Source of the DNA: Aquipseudomonas alcaligenes MRY13-0052
GTDB taxonomy: Bacteria; Pseudomonadota; Gammaproteobacteria; Pseudomonadales; Pseudomonadaceae
DNA length: 43,771 nucleotides
Assembly: GCA_000474255.1 (NCBI GenBank)
Contig: BATO01000055.1
Location: 1 to 43,771, forward strand
Direction of reading: 5' to 3'
Positions 31,800 through 40,044 of the stretch are shown in pieces. The notes beneath the pieces are model-generated. The model saw nothing but the letters and a program-made list of their open reading frames with translations, did no database searches and was not told where the DNA came from. Position numbers and translations under genes: made by a program. How positions within the stretch are numbered: position 1 is the first letter of the stretch; each line of letters opens with the position of its first letter.

Positions 31800-34006
31800 G
31801 CCTGGCCCGGCCGCTGGCGCGGCGCACCTTCCTCAAGCATTCGGCGACCCTGGCCTCGGGCCTGGCCATCGGCTTCCACCTGGGCGGCGCCCAGGCCGGG
31901 CGCGAACTCGGCACGGCCGCCGGGACCATGGCGCCCTTCGAACCCAACGCCTGGGTGCGGGTGCTGGCCGACGGCACGGTGAGGATCGTGGTGCACAAGC
32001 ACGACTCCGGCACCGGCACCCACACCGCGCTGGCCGCCTGCGTCGCCGAGGAACTGGACCTGGACCCGCTGGAGGTGCAGGTCATCACCCCCGAGAACCC
32101 CTTCTTCGAAGCCTACCGGCACCCGCTGTGGAAGGTGTTTTCCACCGGCGGCAGCACCAGCGTTTCCCTGGAATACGGGCGCCTGCGTGAGGCCGGCGCC
32201 ACCGCGCGCACCCTGCTGGTTGAGGCTGCGGCGCTGCGCTGGGGCGTGGCACCCAGTGATTGCACCACCCGGGGCGGGCAGGTGCTGCATGCCGCCAGCG
32301 GCCGCCGCGCAGGCTACGGCGAGCTGGCCGACGCCGCCGCGCAATTGCCGGCGCCGAAGGAGGTGAAGCTCAAGGACCCGGCGCAGTTCCGCTACATCGG
32401 CAAGCTGCGCCACAAGCGCCACGCGGCGGACAAGGTGCGCGGGCGCTTCGAGTACGGCATCGACGCCCGGGTGCCGGGCATGTGGGTGGCGGTGGTGCAG
32501 CGCAGCCCGGTGGTCAACGGCCGGGTGGCGAGGATCGACGACAGCGCGGCGCTGAAGGTGCCCGGCGTGCACCGGGTCATCCGCATCCCCGCGCAGGACA
32601 AGGTGCTCGGCGGCAACCAGGAAGGCGTGGCGGTGCTCGCCGACGACTACTGGGCCGCCAAGCTGGGGCGCGCCGCGCTGGTGGTGGAGTGGCAGGGCGG
32701 CCTGGATGATTTCGACAGCGAGCACCTGGCCGCAACCCAGGCCAAGGCACTGGAAGCCGCCGGCGCCGCGCCGGTGCCGACGCTGCAGGCCGGTGACGCC
32801 GCTGCGGCCCTGGGCGGCGCCGGGCGGGTGATCAAGGCCGACTACCGCATGCCCGGCAAGATGCAGAACCCCCTGGAGCCGGTGTGCATCATCGCCTGGC
32901 TCGACGCGGGCGGGATCACCTTCAAGGGCGGCGTGCAGGTGCCGTCCTTCGCCATGGAGGCGGCCGAGGTGATCTGCGGCCTGCCACCGGAAAAGGTGCA
33001 CATCGACGAGAGGGTCTCCGGCGGCAGCTTCGGCGCTCGGGAGGCCAAGTACTGGCTGTTCGAGGTCGCCTACCTGGCCGCCCAGGCCAAGGTGCCGGTG
33101 AAGCTGATGAACAGCCGCGAGGACGAGATGCGTGCCCTCTACGGCCACCCCGCCACCTTGCACCGCCTGGAAGGGGCCCTGGATGGCGAGGGCGCCCTGC
33201 AGGCCCTCAGGCTGCGCGCGGTGTCCCCGGCCTCGCCGGAGATGTGGGAGCCGGGCTACTTCGAGCGCCCGGACCACATGGACTACAGCACCACCGAGGC
33301 CATCTCCGCCTTCGACTTCGCCTACCGCGCGCCGCACCTGGACCTGGCCTGGCTGCGCCACGAGAGCGGCATCCCCAGCGGCTGGTACCGCTCGGTGAGC
33401 TTCATCCCCAACGTCTTCGCGGTGGAGAGCTTCATGGACGAGCTGGCCCAGGCCGCCGGCCGCGACCCGCTGGACTTCCGCCTGGCGCACATGCACGAAC
33501 GCCCGCGCCATGTGGAGGTGCTGCGCAGCGCGGCCAGACGTGCCGGCTGGGGCACCGCGCCCGGGCCGGACTCGGCCCTGGGCATCGCCACCAACCAGGG
33601 CTACGGCAGCTTCATCGCGGTGATCGCCCAGGTGGCCCGGCGCAACGGCACGGTGCAGGTGGAGCGCCTCATCTGCGTGGTGGATTGCGGGCTGGCGGTC
33701 TCGCCCGGCGGGGTCGAGGAGCAGCTCCAGGGCGGGCTGATGTGGGGGCTCGGCCACGCGCTGTTCGACCGCCTCGACATCCGCCAGGGCCAGGTGCTGC
33801 AGAGCAACTTCCACGACTACCGGGTGGCGCGCATGTCGGACATGCCGGCGCTGGACATCCAGGTGCTCGAAGGCGCGCGGGACAAGCCCGGCGGTGTCGG
33901 CGAACTGGCCAGCCCGGCGGTGGCGCCGGCCATCGCCAACGCGGTGTTCCGGCTCACCGGCAAGCGCCTGCGGGACACGCCGCTGGCGCTGGATGGGCTG
34001 GGCTGA
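31796..34006 (+). CDS. Molybdopterin-binding large subunit (IorB-like), Tat-exported
   Basis: A 736-residue protein starting at 31796 with a twin-arginine signal ([17 protein letters not shown], residues about 8-24), so the complex is probably periplasmic. Xanthine oxidase-family features include [44 protein letters not shown] and the active-site Glu in [18 protein letters not shown] near the C terminus. IorB-type enzymes hydroxylate N-heterocycles such as isoquinoline next to the ring nitrogen; others oxidise aldehydes. No cytochrome c subunit or XdhC-type maturation factor gene is adjacent, so electron acceptor and cofactor insertion must be supplied elsewhere. Confidence 0.92.
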   Translation: MSLARPLARRTFLKHSATLASGLAIGFHLGGAQAGRELGTAAGTMAPFEPNAWVRVLADGTVRIVVHKHDSGTGTHTALAACVAEELDLDPLEVQVITPENPFFEAYRHPLWKVFSTGGSTSVSLEYGRLREAGATARTLLVEAAALRWGVAPSDCTTRGGQVLHAASGRRAGYGELADAAAQLPAPKEVKLKDPAQFRYIGKLRHKRHAADKVRGRFEYGIDARVPGMWVAVVQRSPVVNGRVARIDDSAALKVPGVHRVIRIPAQDKVLGGNQEGVAVLADDYWAAKLGRAALVVEWQGGLDDFDSEHLAATQAKALEAAGAAPVPTLQAGDAAAALGGAGRVIKADYRMPGKMQNPLEPVCIIAWLDAGGITFKGGVQVPSFAMEAAEVICGLPPEKVHIDERVSGGSFGAREAKYWLFEVAYLAAQAKVPVKLMNSREDEMRALYGHPATLHRLEGALDGEGALQALRLRAVSPASPEMWEPGYFERPDHMDYSTTEAISAFDFAYRAPHLDLAWLRHESGIPSGWYRSVSFIPNVFAVESFMDELAQAAGRDPLDFRLAHMHERPRHVEVLRSAARRAGWGTAPGPDSALGIATNQGYGSFIAVIAQVARRNGTVQVERLICVVDCGLAVSPGGVEEQLQGGLMWGLGHALFDRLDIRQGQVLQSNFHDYRVARMSDMPALDIQVLEGARDKPGGVGELASPAVAPAIANAVFRLTGKRLRDTPLALDGLG

Positions 34007-34038
34007 ACGGGGTGATCTGAACGGGCTGCGGAGGCCGC

Positions 34039-34950
34039 ATGGACTTACGACTGCTGCGTTACTTCTCGGTGCTCGCCGATGAACTGCACTTCGGCCGTGC
34101 GGCCACCCGGCTGCACATGTCGCAACCGCCCCTGAGCCAGCAGATACGCCTGCTGGAAGAGGCCCTGGGCACGCGCCTGTTCGAGCGCAGCCACCATCGG
34201 GTGGAACTCACCGAGGCCGGCCGCACCCTCAAGCAGCAGGTGCCGCTGGTGTTCGAGCAGCTCAACCGGGCGCTCGACCTCACCCGCCAGACCGCGCGCG
34301 GCCAGTTGGGCGAGCTGGAGATCGGCATGATCAGCTCGGTGATGGTCGGCGTGCTGCCCCGGGCGCTGAACCGCTTCCGCGTCCACTACCCGGACGTGCG
34401 CTGGCGCCTGCACGAGATGACCCCGGCGGCGCAGCTGATGGCGCTTAAGGAGCACCGCATCGATGTCTGCGTGTTCCGCGTCGGCCATGACGACCCCGGC
34501 CTGCGCAACGAACTGCTGCTCTACGAACCCCTGCGCGCCGTGCTGCCGGCGGAGCACCCGCTGGCCCAGCAGGCGTCCCTGGCGCCGGTCGACCTGGCCG
34601 GCGAGTTCTTCGTCACCCTGGAGCTGAACCAGTCGAGCTTCGCCAACTTCCTCGTGCAGTGCTGCGTGCAGGTGGGCTTCAGCCCGCTGATCCGCCAGCA
34701 GGTGATCGAGGTGCAGACGCTGCTCGGGCTGGTCCAGGCGGGGTTCGGGGTGGCGCTGCTGCCGGCGTCGCTGGAGCAGCTGGCGCCAGCGGGGGTGGTG
34801 TTCCGCCGCCTGCAGCCGCCGTTGCCGGAGGTGCCGCTGTACGCCATCTACCGCGCGGGCGACGACTCGGCGGTGCTGCAGCGCTTTCTCGAAACCCTGC
34901 GCGAGCAGAGCGCCGCCGAGCGCGGCATGGCCCAGCCGCTGCCGGCCTGA
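34039..34950 (+). CDS. LysR-family transcriptional regulator
   Basis: A 303-residue protein: MDLRLLRYFSVLADELHFGRAATRLHMSQPPLSQQIRLLEEALG is a classical LysR helix-turn-helix of the CatR/BenM/CbbR-like group, followed by an effector domain (GELEIGMISSVMVGVLP, GLVQAGFGVALLPASL). GGAGG precedes its ATG, and it begins 32 bases after the molybdenum hydroxylase large-subunit gene on the same strand, so it may be transcribed with it. The CatR-like group often responds to aromatic or ring-cleavage intermediates. It ends one base before the convergent flavoprotein gene. Confidence 0.9.
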   Translation: MDLRLLRYFSVLADELHFGRAATRLHMSQPPLSQQIRLLEEALGTRLFERSHHRVELTEAGRTLKQQVPLVFEQLNRALDLTRQTARGQLGELEIGMISSVMVGVLPRALNRFRVHYPDVRWRLHEMTPAAQLMALKEHRIDVCVFRVGHDDPGLRNELLLYEPLRAVLPAEHPLAQQASLAPVDLAGEFFVTLELNQSSFANFLVQCCVQVGFSPLIRQQVIEVQTLLGLVQAGFGVALLPASLEQLAPAGVVFRRLQPPLPEVPLYAIYRAGDDSAVLQRFLETLREQSAAERGMAQPLPA

Positions 34951-34951
34951 A

Positions 34952-36184
34952 TCAGCGGCCTGCGGCGGCCAGCCACGCCAGCATGCCGAGCCCGGCGCGG
35001 CGGCCGCTGGCGAAGCAGGCGGTGAGCAGGTAGCCGCCGGTGGGGGCTTCCCAGTCGAGCATCTCGCCGGCGCAGAACAGGCCGGGCAGGGCCTTGAGCA
35101 TGAGGTTTTCGTCGAGCGCCTCGAAGGGCACGCCGCCAGCGGAGCTGATGGCCTCGTCCAGCGGGCGCGGGCGCACCAGGGTGATGGGCAGCGCCTTGAT
35201 CGCAGCGGCCAGGCGTTCCGGGTCGGTGAACACCTCGGCGGGGGTGAGCTCGCGCAACAGGCCGGCCTTGACCCCGTCGATACCCAGCTGGCCGTGCAGG
35301 TGCCTGGCCATGGAGCGCGCGCCGCGTGGCTTGGCCAGGGCCTTGATGACCTTCTCCGGCGGGTGGTTGGGCAAGAGGTCCAGGTGCACGGTGGCGCTGC
35401 CGTCGCGGGCGATGCGCTGGCGGATGCGGGCAGAGAGCGCGTAGACCAGGCTGCCCTCGATGCCGCCGGCGGTGAGCACGAACTCACCCGGCCGGGGCGG
35501 CTCGTCGTCCAGGCGCAGGGCCACGGTCTTCAGCGGCGCGCCGGCGAATTTTTCCCTGAGCAGCGGGCTCCAGGCGTCCACCTCGAAGCCGCAGTTGGCC
35601 GGCTGCAAGGGGGCGATGGCCACGCCACGCCCTTCCAGCAACGGCACCCAGGTGCCGTCCGAGCCCAGGCGCGCCCAGCTGCCGCCGCCCAGGGCGAGCA
35701 GGGTGGCGCGGGCCGCGATGCTGCGCTCGCCTTCCGGCGTGGCGATGCGCAGGTGGCCCTGCGCGTCCCAGCCCAGCCAGCGATGACGGGTGTGGATGGC
35801 CACGCCCGCCTCGCGCAGGCGCTTGAGCCAGGCGCGCAGCAGCGGCGCGGCCTTCATGTCGGTGGGGAACACACGCCCGGAGGTGCCGACGAAGGTGTCG
35901 ATGCCCAGGCCGTGGATCCACGCGCGCAGCTCCTCGGCGCCGAAGCCGTGCAGCCATGCGGCGACAGCGTCGCGGCGCTCGGCATAGCGGGAGAGGAAGG
36001 CCGAGCTGGGCTCGGAGTGGGTGATGTTCATCCCGCCGACACCGGCCAGGAGGAACTTGCGGCCCACCGAGGGCATGGCGTCGTAGAGGTCGACCCGCAC
36101 GCCGGCGAGCGCCAGGGTTTCGGCGGCCATGAGGCCGGCGGGGCCGCCGCCGATGATGGCGACGCGGGAGGGGTTCTGGGTCAT
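34952..36184 (-). CDS. HI0933/BaiN-like FAD-dependent flavoprotein (TIGR03862 type)
   Basis: A 410-residue protein with an N-terminal dinucleotide-binding motif VAIIGGGPAGLMAAE (8-22), a GRKFLLAGVGGMNITHSE segment diagnostic of the HI0933/YhiN group, FVGTSGRVFPTDMKA, and a C-terminal FAD contact GLFCAGEMLDWEAPTGGYLL. The length and LASGRRAG-like end fit TIGR03862-type proteins. They are annotated as NAD(P)/FAD-dependent oxidoreductases without firm function. No tie to the catabolic cluster is evident beyond adjacency; the two regions converge with a one-base gap. Confidence 0.9.
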   Translation of the reverse strand: MTQNPSRVAIIGGGPAGLMAAETLALAGVRVDLYDAMPSVGRKFLLAGVGGMNITHSEPSSAFLSRYAERRDAVAAWLHGFGAEELRAWIHGLGIDTFVGTSGRVFPTDMKAAPLLRAWLKRLREAGVAIHTRHRWLGWDAQGHLRIATPEGERSIAARATLLALGGGSWARLGSDGTWVPLLEGRGVAIAPLQPANCGFEVDAWSPLLREKFAGAPLKTVALRLDDEPPRPGEFVLTAGGIEGSLVYALSARIRQRIARDGSATVHLDLLPNHPPEKVIKALAKPRGARSMARHLHGQLGIDGVKAGLLRELTPAEVFTDPERLAAAIKALPITLVRPRPLDEAISSAGGVPFEALDENLMLKALPGLFCAGEMLDWEAPTGGYLLTACFASGRRAGLGMLAWLAAAGR

Positions 36185-36273
36185 GGCGGGCTTGGCGAGG
36201 TTGGGCTGGCGCGCATTCTAGCGCAGGCCTCGCCGGGGGGCATGGGCGCCGCGCGGGGCGGCGCCCGGCGGGC

Positions 36274-36786
36274 TCACTGCTGCTGGCGCAGTTGCGGCTC
36301 GGCTTGCGGCTGTTGCTGGTGCTGCAGTTCGGCGCGGGCCTTGGCCCGTTTCACGTATTCCTGGTAGGCGGGGATGGCGATGGAGGCGAGCATGCCGATC
36401 ACGAAGATCAGTGCGATGCCGCCGATGAGGCCGGCCACCCAGGCGCTGCCCTTGGTGCGGCCGTACTTGGCGTTCCACTTCTGGTCACTGGTGCAGAAGA
36501 ACACGATGGCCTCGATCAGCGAGACCAGGCTGGGAATGCCGGTGCCGATGAACAGCAGGTAGAACAGCCCCCACCACTGGCCCAGGTAGAAACGGTGGAA
36601 GCCGAGGCCGCCGAGGAACAGCGCGAGAAAGCCCGCGACGATCTTGTTTCTGGGGTTCAGGTTCTGGTCGGCGCCGCAGCGCGGGCAGGCCTGTGCGGTC
36701 GGGGTGATGGAGGAGCCGCAATTGCGGCAGAACACGCTTTCGACTTCGAGATTGGCGTTGGGCGCCTGGTAGGCATGGACTTCCAT
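36274..36786 (-). CDS. Zinc-ribbon TM2-domain membrane protein with pilin-like C-terminal helix
   Basis: A 170-residue protein. Residues about 19-41 form a zinc ribbon (FCRNCGSSITPTAQACPRCG). Residues about 46-110 are a TM2 domain (KIVAGFLALFLGGLGFHRFYLGQWWGLFYLL). A third hydrophobic segment follows with IGMLASIAIPAYQEYVKRAK, which closely resembles the hydrophobic helix of type IV pilins after the prepilin cleavage site. A Gln-rich tail (QHQQQPQAEPQLRQQQ) ends the protein. AAGGA precedes the ATG. The function is unknown. A perfect 8-bp inverted repeat and a G-rich tract lie just upstream. Confidence 0.85.
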   Translation of the reverse strand: MEVHAYQAPNANLEVESVFCRNCGSSITPTAQACPRCGADQNLNPRNKIVAGFLALFLGGLGFHRFYLGQWWGLFYLLFIGTGIPSLVSLIEAIVFFCTSDQKWNAKYGRTKGSAWVAGLIGGIALIFVIGMLASIAIPAYQEYVKRAKARAELQHQQQPQAEPQLRQQQ

Positions 36787-36818
36787 GGGGACATCCTTGT
36801 GGGGGGAAAGCGGCGACT

Positions 36819-36845
36819 CTAGCAGTGGCACGAAACGACTGCTAG
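36819..36845. promoter_or_regulatory. Inverted repeat CTAGCAGT-N11-ACTGCTAG
   Basis: Perfect 8-bp arms, 33 bases upstream of the TM2 protein start. It may be an operator or leader hairpin for that gene; the binding factor is unknown. Confidence 0.4.
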
Positions 36846-36873
36846 CAGGTGGCCATGTTTCTGTGGAGGCGGC

Positions 36874-36918
36874 GGGGATTGGGGGTTGTGGGGTGTTTGC
36901 GGGAATGGTGAGGGGGGG
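36874..36918 (+). other. G-run tract, potential G-quadruplex
   Basis: Runs of G4, G5, G4, G3 and G7 with spacers of 3, 4, 7 and 8 bases; the first four satisfy the usual G3+N1-7 pattern. It lies between the TM2 gene start and the stop of the HDAC-family gene. Confidence 0.45.
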
Positions 36919-37019
36919 GAGGCGTTGCGAGAGGGTGTTGGGATTAGGTGCATTCGGTGGGCTGAAGCGGAACGCCGCCCGGCCCGCCCTGCGCCGTATC
37001 CACTCCGATCCTTGGCGGG

Positions 37020-37940
37020 TCAGGTGAGGCCCTGGCTGTGCCAGACGCGGGCGGCGCTGTGGTGGAGGATGCCGTGGCGGCGGGCGAGGGCTTGGCGGTC
37101 CTTGCTGTAGCCGCCGCCGATCAGGCCGACCACGGGAATGTCGCGGCCCAGGCAATGGCGCATCACCGCTTCGTCGCGGGCGGCGACGCCGGCATCGGTG
37201 AGTTGCAGGTAGCCCAGGGCGTCGTCCTGGTGCACGTCCACGCCGGCGTCGTAGAGCACCAGGTCGGGCTGGTAGAGCGGCAGCAGGTAGTTCAGGGCGT
37301 CGTCCACCACCTTGAGGTAGTCGGCATCGCCCATGCCCATCGGCAGGGGGATGTCCCAGTCGCTCTCGGCCTTGCGTGCGGGGAAGTTCTTCTCGCAGTG
37401 CAGCGACACGGTGATGGCCTCGGGCGTGTCGGCGAGGATGCGCGCCGTGCCGTCGCCCTGGTGCACGTCGCAGTCGAAGATCAGCACGCGCCCGACCCGG
37501 CCGGCCGCCAGCAGGTAGCGGCTGATCACCGCCAGGTCGTTGAAGATGCAGAAGCCCGCCGGGAAGTCGTAGTGGGCGTGGTGGGTGCCGCCGGCCAGGT
37601 GGCAGGCGAGGCCGTGTTCCAGGGCGAGCTCGGCGGCCAGCAGCGAGCCGCCCACCGCACGCACGGTGCGCCGTGCCAGGGCCTCGCTCCAGGGCAGGCC
37701 GAGGCGGCGCTGGTCCTCGCGGGAGAGCTCGCCCTGCTGGTAGCGGGCGATGTAGTCGGGGCAATGGGCGAGGGCGAGCACCTCCGGCGGGCACAGCTCG
37801 GGGCGCCGCAGCTGCTCGTCACGGGTCAGCCCGCTGGCCACCAGGTGGTCGCGCAGCAGGCGGAACTTCTCCATGGGGAAGCGGTGCCCGTCGGGGAAGG
37901 GCGGGCTGTAGTCGTCGTGGTAGACCAGCGGCAAAGGCAT
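37020..37940 (-). CDS. Histone deacetylase-family hydrolase
   Basis: A 306-residue protein from ATG 37940 (MPLPLVYHDDYSPPFPDGH). The arginase/deacetylase fold motifs are GGTHHAHYDFPAGFCIFNDLA (tandem catalytic His), FDCDVHQGDGTARI (zinc Asp and His), YDAGVDVHQDDALGYL (second zinc Asp) and IGGGYSKD (the position of the transition-state Tyr). Bacterial members act on small acetylated amines such as acetylpolyamines or on lysine side chains; which applies is not visible. The start lacks a clear Shine-Dalgarno sequence. It is divergent from the GNAT gene at 38033, an interesting pairing of a putative acetyl transfer and removal activity, though this may be chance. Confidence 0.9.
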   Translation of the reverse strand: MPLPLVYHDDYSPPFPDGHRFPMEKFRLLRDHLVASGLTRDEQLRRPELCPPEVLALAHCPDYIARYQQGELSREDQRRLGLPWSEALARRTVRAVGGSLLAAELALEHGLACHLAGGTHHAHYDFPAGFCIFNDLAVISRYLLAAGRVGRVLIFDCDVHQGDGTARILADTPEAITVSLHCEKNFPARKAESDWDIPLPMGMGDADYLKVVDDALNYLLPLYQPDLVLYDAGVDVHQDDALGYLQLTDAGVAARDEAVMRHCLGRDIPVVGLIGGGYSKDRQALARRHGILHHSAARVWHSQGLT

Positions 37941-38032
37941 AATGCGGAGCTGTTTTTCGTCGGCCGGGTCGCAGAGAGTAACGCGGCGGCTGTCCATCTC
38001 GTAAGCACCGCCACTCTTGGGAGGAACCGGCA

Positions 38033-38590
38033 ATGCCCCTCGAACTGCAGACCCCGCGCCTGCTGTTGCGCGCCTGGCGCGACGACGACCTCGACCCCTT
38101 GGCCGCGCTCTGCGCCGACCCCGAAGTGATGCGCTACTTCCCCGGCACCCAGAGCCGCGAGGAGGCCGCCGCGCTGATCCAGCGCGCCCGCGCCCATGCC
38201 GCCGAACACGGCTTCGGCCTCTGGGCCCTGGAGCGCCGGGACAACGGCGAGTTCATCGGCTTCACCGGGCTGGGCAAGGTCGGCTTCGAGGCGCCCTTCA
38301 CCCCGGCCACCGAGATCGGCTGGCGCCTGGCCCGCGCCCACTGGGGCCAGGGCTACGCCAGCGAGGCGGCGCGCGCGGCCCTGGCCTGCGCCTTCGACAC
38401 CCTGCAACTGGCCCAGGTCGTGGCCTTCACCGTGCCCGCCAACAAAAATTCCAGCGCGGTGATGGAGCGCATCGGCATGAGCCGTGACGAGACCGGTGAT
38501 TTCGAGCACCCGAAGGTCGCGCCCGGCCACCCGCTGCGCCAGCACATTCTCTACCGCATCCACCGCCAGGACTGGTTGCAGCGGCCATGA
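38033..38590 (+). CDS. RimJ/RimL-type GNAT N-acetyltransferase
   Basis: A 185-residue protein with the Acetyltransf_3 pattern: LQTPRLLLRAWRDDDLDPLAAL at the N terminus, EIGWRLARAHWGQGYASEAARAAL containing the acetyl-CoA binding GQGYA loop, and VPANKNSSAVMERIGM. Members acetylate ribosomal protein N termini, amino acids, antibiotics or spermidine. The Shine-Dalgarno sequence GGGAGG is strong. An 8-bp perfect hairpin, CGCCGGGC/GCCCGGCG, follows the gene at 38617-38635. Confidence 0.88.
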   Translation: MPLELQTPRLLLRAWRDDDLDPLAALCADPEVMRYFPGTQSREEAAALIQRARAHAAEHGFGLWALERRDNGEFIGFTGLGKVGFEAPFTPATEIGWRLARAHWGQGYASEAARAALACAFDTLQLAQVVAFTVPANKNSSAVMERIGMSRDETGDFEHPKVAPGHPLRQHILYRIHRQDWLQRP

Positions 38591-38616
38591 GCGACGGGCT
38601 CCGCGCCGGCCACGCA

Positions 38617-38635
38617 CGCCGGGCATCGCCCGGCG
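38617..38635 (+). terminator. GC hairpin downstream of the GNAT gene
   Basis: CGCCGGGC-ATC-GCCCGGCG is a perfect 8-bp stem with a three-base loop, 27 bases after the stop codon. No T run follows, so it is either a weak terminator or a transcript-stabilising hairpin. Confidence 0.4.
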
Positions 38636-38836
38636 AGCGGGAGGGCGATGCCCCGCATCGGCTGTCATGTCGACGAAGCGGTGCATGAGCTGCCGACAGC
38701 CGCTGGCAAAATCTTTACCATTCCACCCCTGGCCGCGCCCGTCGGGACGAGCGCCTGACGACGGCACCGGCCTATCCTGAATGAACTCGACCCCGACCCT
38801 GAACGGGGCAGCCGCCTTGCAGAGGAGATAACCCCC

Positions 38837-39706
38837 ATGACCCAGGTGCTGGACGATCTGGTCGCCTTGCTGAGCCTCGAATCCATCGAGGAGAACCTCT
38901 TCCGTGGCGTCAGCCAGGACCTGGGCTTCCGCCAGCTGTTCGGTGGCCAGGTGCTCGGCCAGTCGCTGTCGGCGGCCAGCCAGACGGTGGAGGACGAGCG
39001 CCATGTGCACTCCCTGCACGGCTACTTCCTGCGCCCGGGCGATGCATCCCTGCCGGTGGTCTACACCGTGGACCGGGTGCGCGATGGCGGCAGCTTCAGC
39101 ACCCGGCGGGTGACGGCGATCCAGAAGGGCCAGCCGATCTTCACCTGCAGCGCGTCGTTTCAGTCCGACGAGGGGGGCTTCGAGCACCAGATCGCCATGC
39201 CCGAGGTGCCCGGCCCGGAGAACCTGCCTTCGGAACTGGAGATCACCCGGCAGAACGCCCACCTGATCTCCGAGCGCATGCGCGACAAGTTCCTCTGCGA
39301 CAAGCCGATCGAGATACGCCCGGTCACCGCCAACAACCCCTACGACCCGAAGCCGGGCGAGCCGGTGAAGCACGTCTGGTTCCGCGCCGACGGCAACCTC
39401 CCGGACATCCGCGCCATCCACAAGTACGTGCTGGCCTATGCCTCGGACTTCGGCCTGCTGACCACCTCGATGCTGCCCCACGGGGTTTCGGTGTGGCAGA
39501 AGTTCATGCAGGTGGCCAGCCTCGACCATTCGCTGTGGTTCCACCGTGACCTGCGCGCGGACGACTGGCTGCTGTACTCCATGGACAGCCCCTGGTCCGG
39601 TAACGCCCGCGGCTTCTCTCGCGGCAGCATCTTCAACCGCGCCGGCCAGCTGGTGGCCTCGGTGGCCCAGGAAGGGCTGACCCGCGTGCGCGAAGACTGG
39701 AAGTAA
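38837..39706 (+). CDS. tesB: Acyl-CoA thioesterase II
   Basis: A 289-residue double-hotdog thioesterase: LFRGVSQDLGFRQLFGGQVLGQSL and HSLHGYFLRPGD in the first hotdog, FSTRRVTAIQKGQPIFTCSASFQ, then LAYASDFGLLTTSMLPHG (catalytic Asp) and SLDHSLWFHRD followed by the C-terminal AQEGLTR (catalytic Gln). It hydrolyses medium- and long-chain acyl-CoA. The length equals the E. coli TesB family. GAGGAG precedes the ATG. It stands alone with repeats downstream. Confidence 0.95.
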   Translation: MTQVLDDLVALLSLESIEENLFRGVSQDLGFRQLFGGQVLGQSLSAASQTVEDERHVHSLHGYFLRPGDASLPVVYTVDRVRDGGSFSTRRVTAIQKGQPIFTCSASFQSDEGGFEHQIAMPEVPGPENLPSELEITRQNAHLISERMRDKFLCDKPIEIRPVTANNPYDPKPGEPVKHVWFRADGNLPDIRAIHKYVLAYASDFGLLTTSMLPHGVSVWQKFMQVASLDHSLWFHRDLRADDWLLYSMDSPWSGNARGFSRGSIFNRAGQLVASVAQEGLTRVREDWK

Positions 39707-39722
39707 CTCCCCGCGCCGCGCC

Positions 39723-39749
39723 GTAGGAGCGAGCTCTGCTCGCGAAGCG
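39723..39749 (+). repeat. REP-like palindrome
   Basis: GTAGGAGCGAGCTCTGCTCG then CGAAGCG; matches in inverted orientation the hairpin inside the ABC operon at 15305-15365. Confidence 0.65.
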
Positions 39750-39769
39750 CTCCGCCGAGTGGGCCACGG

Positions 39770-39817
39770 CGTATGGCCCGACTCCGTTGGTGGACATGAA
39801 AAGCGATGTCCACCCTA
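39770..39817 (-). repeat. Composite element, left half only
   Basis: GGTGGACAT (39789-39797) pairs with ATGTCCACC (39806-39814), followed by CTACG; in reverse complement it begins CGTAGGGTGG and runs into GGAGTCGGGCC as in copy A, but has no right half. Confidence 0.55.
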
Positions 39818-39856
39818 CGCCCGGAATGCCCCGGTGCCCCACGACGACCGGGCTCG

Positions 39857-39961
39857 CGTAGGGTGGATGACGCTCTTTTCATCCACCAACCGGTGTGCCC
39901 GGCCTGCACCCTGGGCGAGTTTTGCACCGCATGGGTTTCGCTGCGCTCTACCCATCCTACG
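39857..39961 (+). repeat. Composite intergenic element, copy C (105 bp)
   Basis: CGTAGGGTGG at the left end, CCATCCTACG at the right, with stems GGTGGATGA/TCATCCACC (39862-39887) and ATGGGT/ACCCAT. The middle is more diverged than in copies A and B. Confidence 0.65.
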
Positions 39962-39979
39962 TGTGCCTTGCAGGTGCTT

Positions 39980-40012
39980 CGTAGGATGGGTAGAGCCGTG
40001 CGAAACCCATCA
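39980..40012 (+). repeat. CGTAGGATGG-type half-element
   Basis: CGTAGGATGGGTAGAGC, a short centre and CGAAACCCATCA; it lies 33 bases from the stop of the Bro-N gene. Confidence 0.6.
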
Positions 40013-40044
40013 CCTCGGTATCCCAGGCGTCCCCAAGGCCGACC

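Larger units (their letters stand above)
39707..40044. other. Gene-free repeat interval
   Basis: 338 bases composed of a REP (39723-39749), an inverted left half of the composite element (39770-39817), a full composite element (39857-39961) and a half-element (39980-40012). No gene is seen. Confidence 0.65.
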
